Shown: piece after piece, positions 63,267 to 64,000 of the stretch
How positions within the stretch are numbered: position 1 is the first letter of the stretch
Layout of the letters: each line of letters opens with the position of its first letter
NCBI GenBank assembly: GCA_018105865.1
Contig: CM030859.1
Span: forward strand, 671,001-735,000
DNA from: Metaphire vulgaris
Lineage: Eukaryota; Annelida; Clitellata; Crassiclitellata; Megascolecidae
Length of the DNA stretch: 64,000 nt
Reading direction: 5' to 3'
Notes under the pieces: model-generated
Seen by the model: the letters and a program-made list of their open reading frames with translations, nothing else
Told to the model about the DNA's origin: nothing
Databases searched by the model: none
Position numbers and translations under genes: made by a program

Positions 63267-64000
63267 TAAATTGCTTATCAAGGATCCGGTATGGATGAAT
63301 ATAGAAGCAGCTTCTTTTGTCCTGCTTTGTATCAGTTCTTGTAGGAACAGCTGCCCTTATACTGATCATGTGAATAGCAGGAGCTTTCAGTCACTGCCTT
63401 GACATGTGATTTTGGTGGAAATATCACTTGAAATTGGCTAAAAGCTTCATATTTCATGCATGGCTCCATACATGTTGTCTGCATGTTTTGAATGATGGTA
63501 TATGAACAATTGGAGTATTATTATGGCTGTACTTATTACAGAGCAAAGTCTTGGAATACTTTGCTGTTGCCACTTAGTGTTTTAGAAAGGACTGCACCAA
63601 GAAATTCAGGGAATTTTTAATTTCAAATGTAAATGTTTTCTAATGTATATTCAAGATTCAAGTTTAAATTGTTGAAAAATTGTCCAGGGTTTATATATCC
63701 TACAAATTGAATACCGGTATATGTTCATGAATTTACTAATAAATTTTGTCACATGAGTGTCTTATAGTTTGACTTGTATATATATACATACCGGTATGTG
63801 TGTGTGTGTGTGTGTAAATTATGCTTGTTACTGTAGTTGAAAACTATCCGAGAGAAATCTTTCTTATTGATTTAGCTGGTGTAGGCATACGTGTGTTGAA
63901 TTGACTAACAGTTAACGACCATGTTGGTCATTAGCTGAGGCCGAGGAAAGTGATGGAGGTGTTGCCTAATGTCTCTGACCTCCATTCACTGAGCATTCAT

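Noticed and set aside
63935..63975. Next epsin exon at the window edge (TCATTAG acceptor, acidic codons)
   Set aside because: Phase fits but the proposed donor is poor and no epsin UIM motif is visible. Not enough sequence remains to judge.

Overview
The window is nuclear DNA of a metazoan, most likely a marine invertebrate. It has spliced genes with GT-AG introns and animal families (an UNC-4/UNCX homeobox gene, an ENTH-domain epsin, CAP/SCP secreted proteins). TTAGGG-type telomere-like blocks, dense microsatellites and many hAT, piggyBac-like, mariner-like, LINE and SINE remnants complete the picture. Introns are AT-rich and the palindrome TAGGCCTA is strikingly common. The exact taxon cannot be fixed from this sequence.

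Region 1 (1-32310) is a head-to-tail tandem array. The same anchor sequence recurs at 1, 11630, 21806 and 32096, giving three complete units of 11.6, 10.2 and 10.3 kb plus the start of a truncated fourth. Each complete unit holds one minus-strand CAP-superfamily gene (A, B, C). I reconstructed eight exons for each. Exon lengths (43, 173, 172, 101, 89, 104, 66 and 131 nt) are identical in all three genes, every phase is compatible and every frame is open, giving 292-residue proteins. The model is a signal sequence, a CAP domain, a cysteine-rich hinge and a hydrophobic, GPI-signal-like C-terminus.

Region 2 (32311-40801) holds an orphan exon of a fourth array-type gene (35447-35610) and a complete, diverged seven-exon CAP gene E (36049-40801). 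Gene E encodes 323 residues and ends in a transmembrane segment plus a basic tail.

Region 3 (40802-52300) holds two exons of a minus-strand UNCX/unc-4 homeobox gene (homeodomain split by an intron after residue 46). Around it lie long triplet microsatellites, a tRNA-derived SINE and MITEs.

Region 4 (52300-64000) is repeat-rich and contains the 5' part of an epsin gene on the plus strand (59378-61301, continuing beyond the window). A large foldback element lies at 62456-63266.

Mobile elements give the window its second layer. Several hAT elements keep perfect 8-bp target duplications. In one intron of gene B a hAT transposon is itself interrupted by a LINE, while the paralogous introns of A and C show the empty site. 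A large family of short CAGTGGCGTA-ended elements carries a recurring poly-T hairpin and, in four copies, inverted telomere-like repeats.
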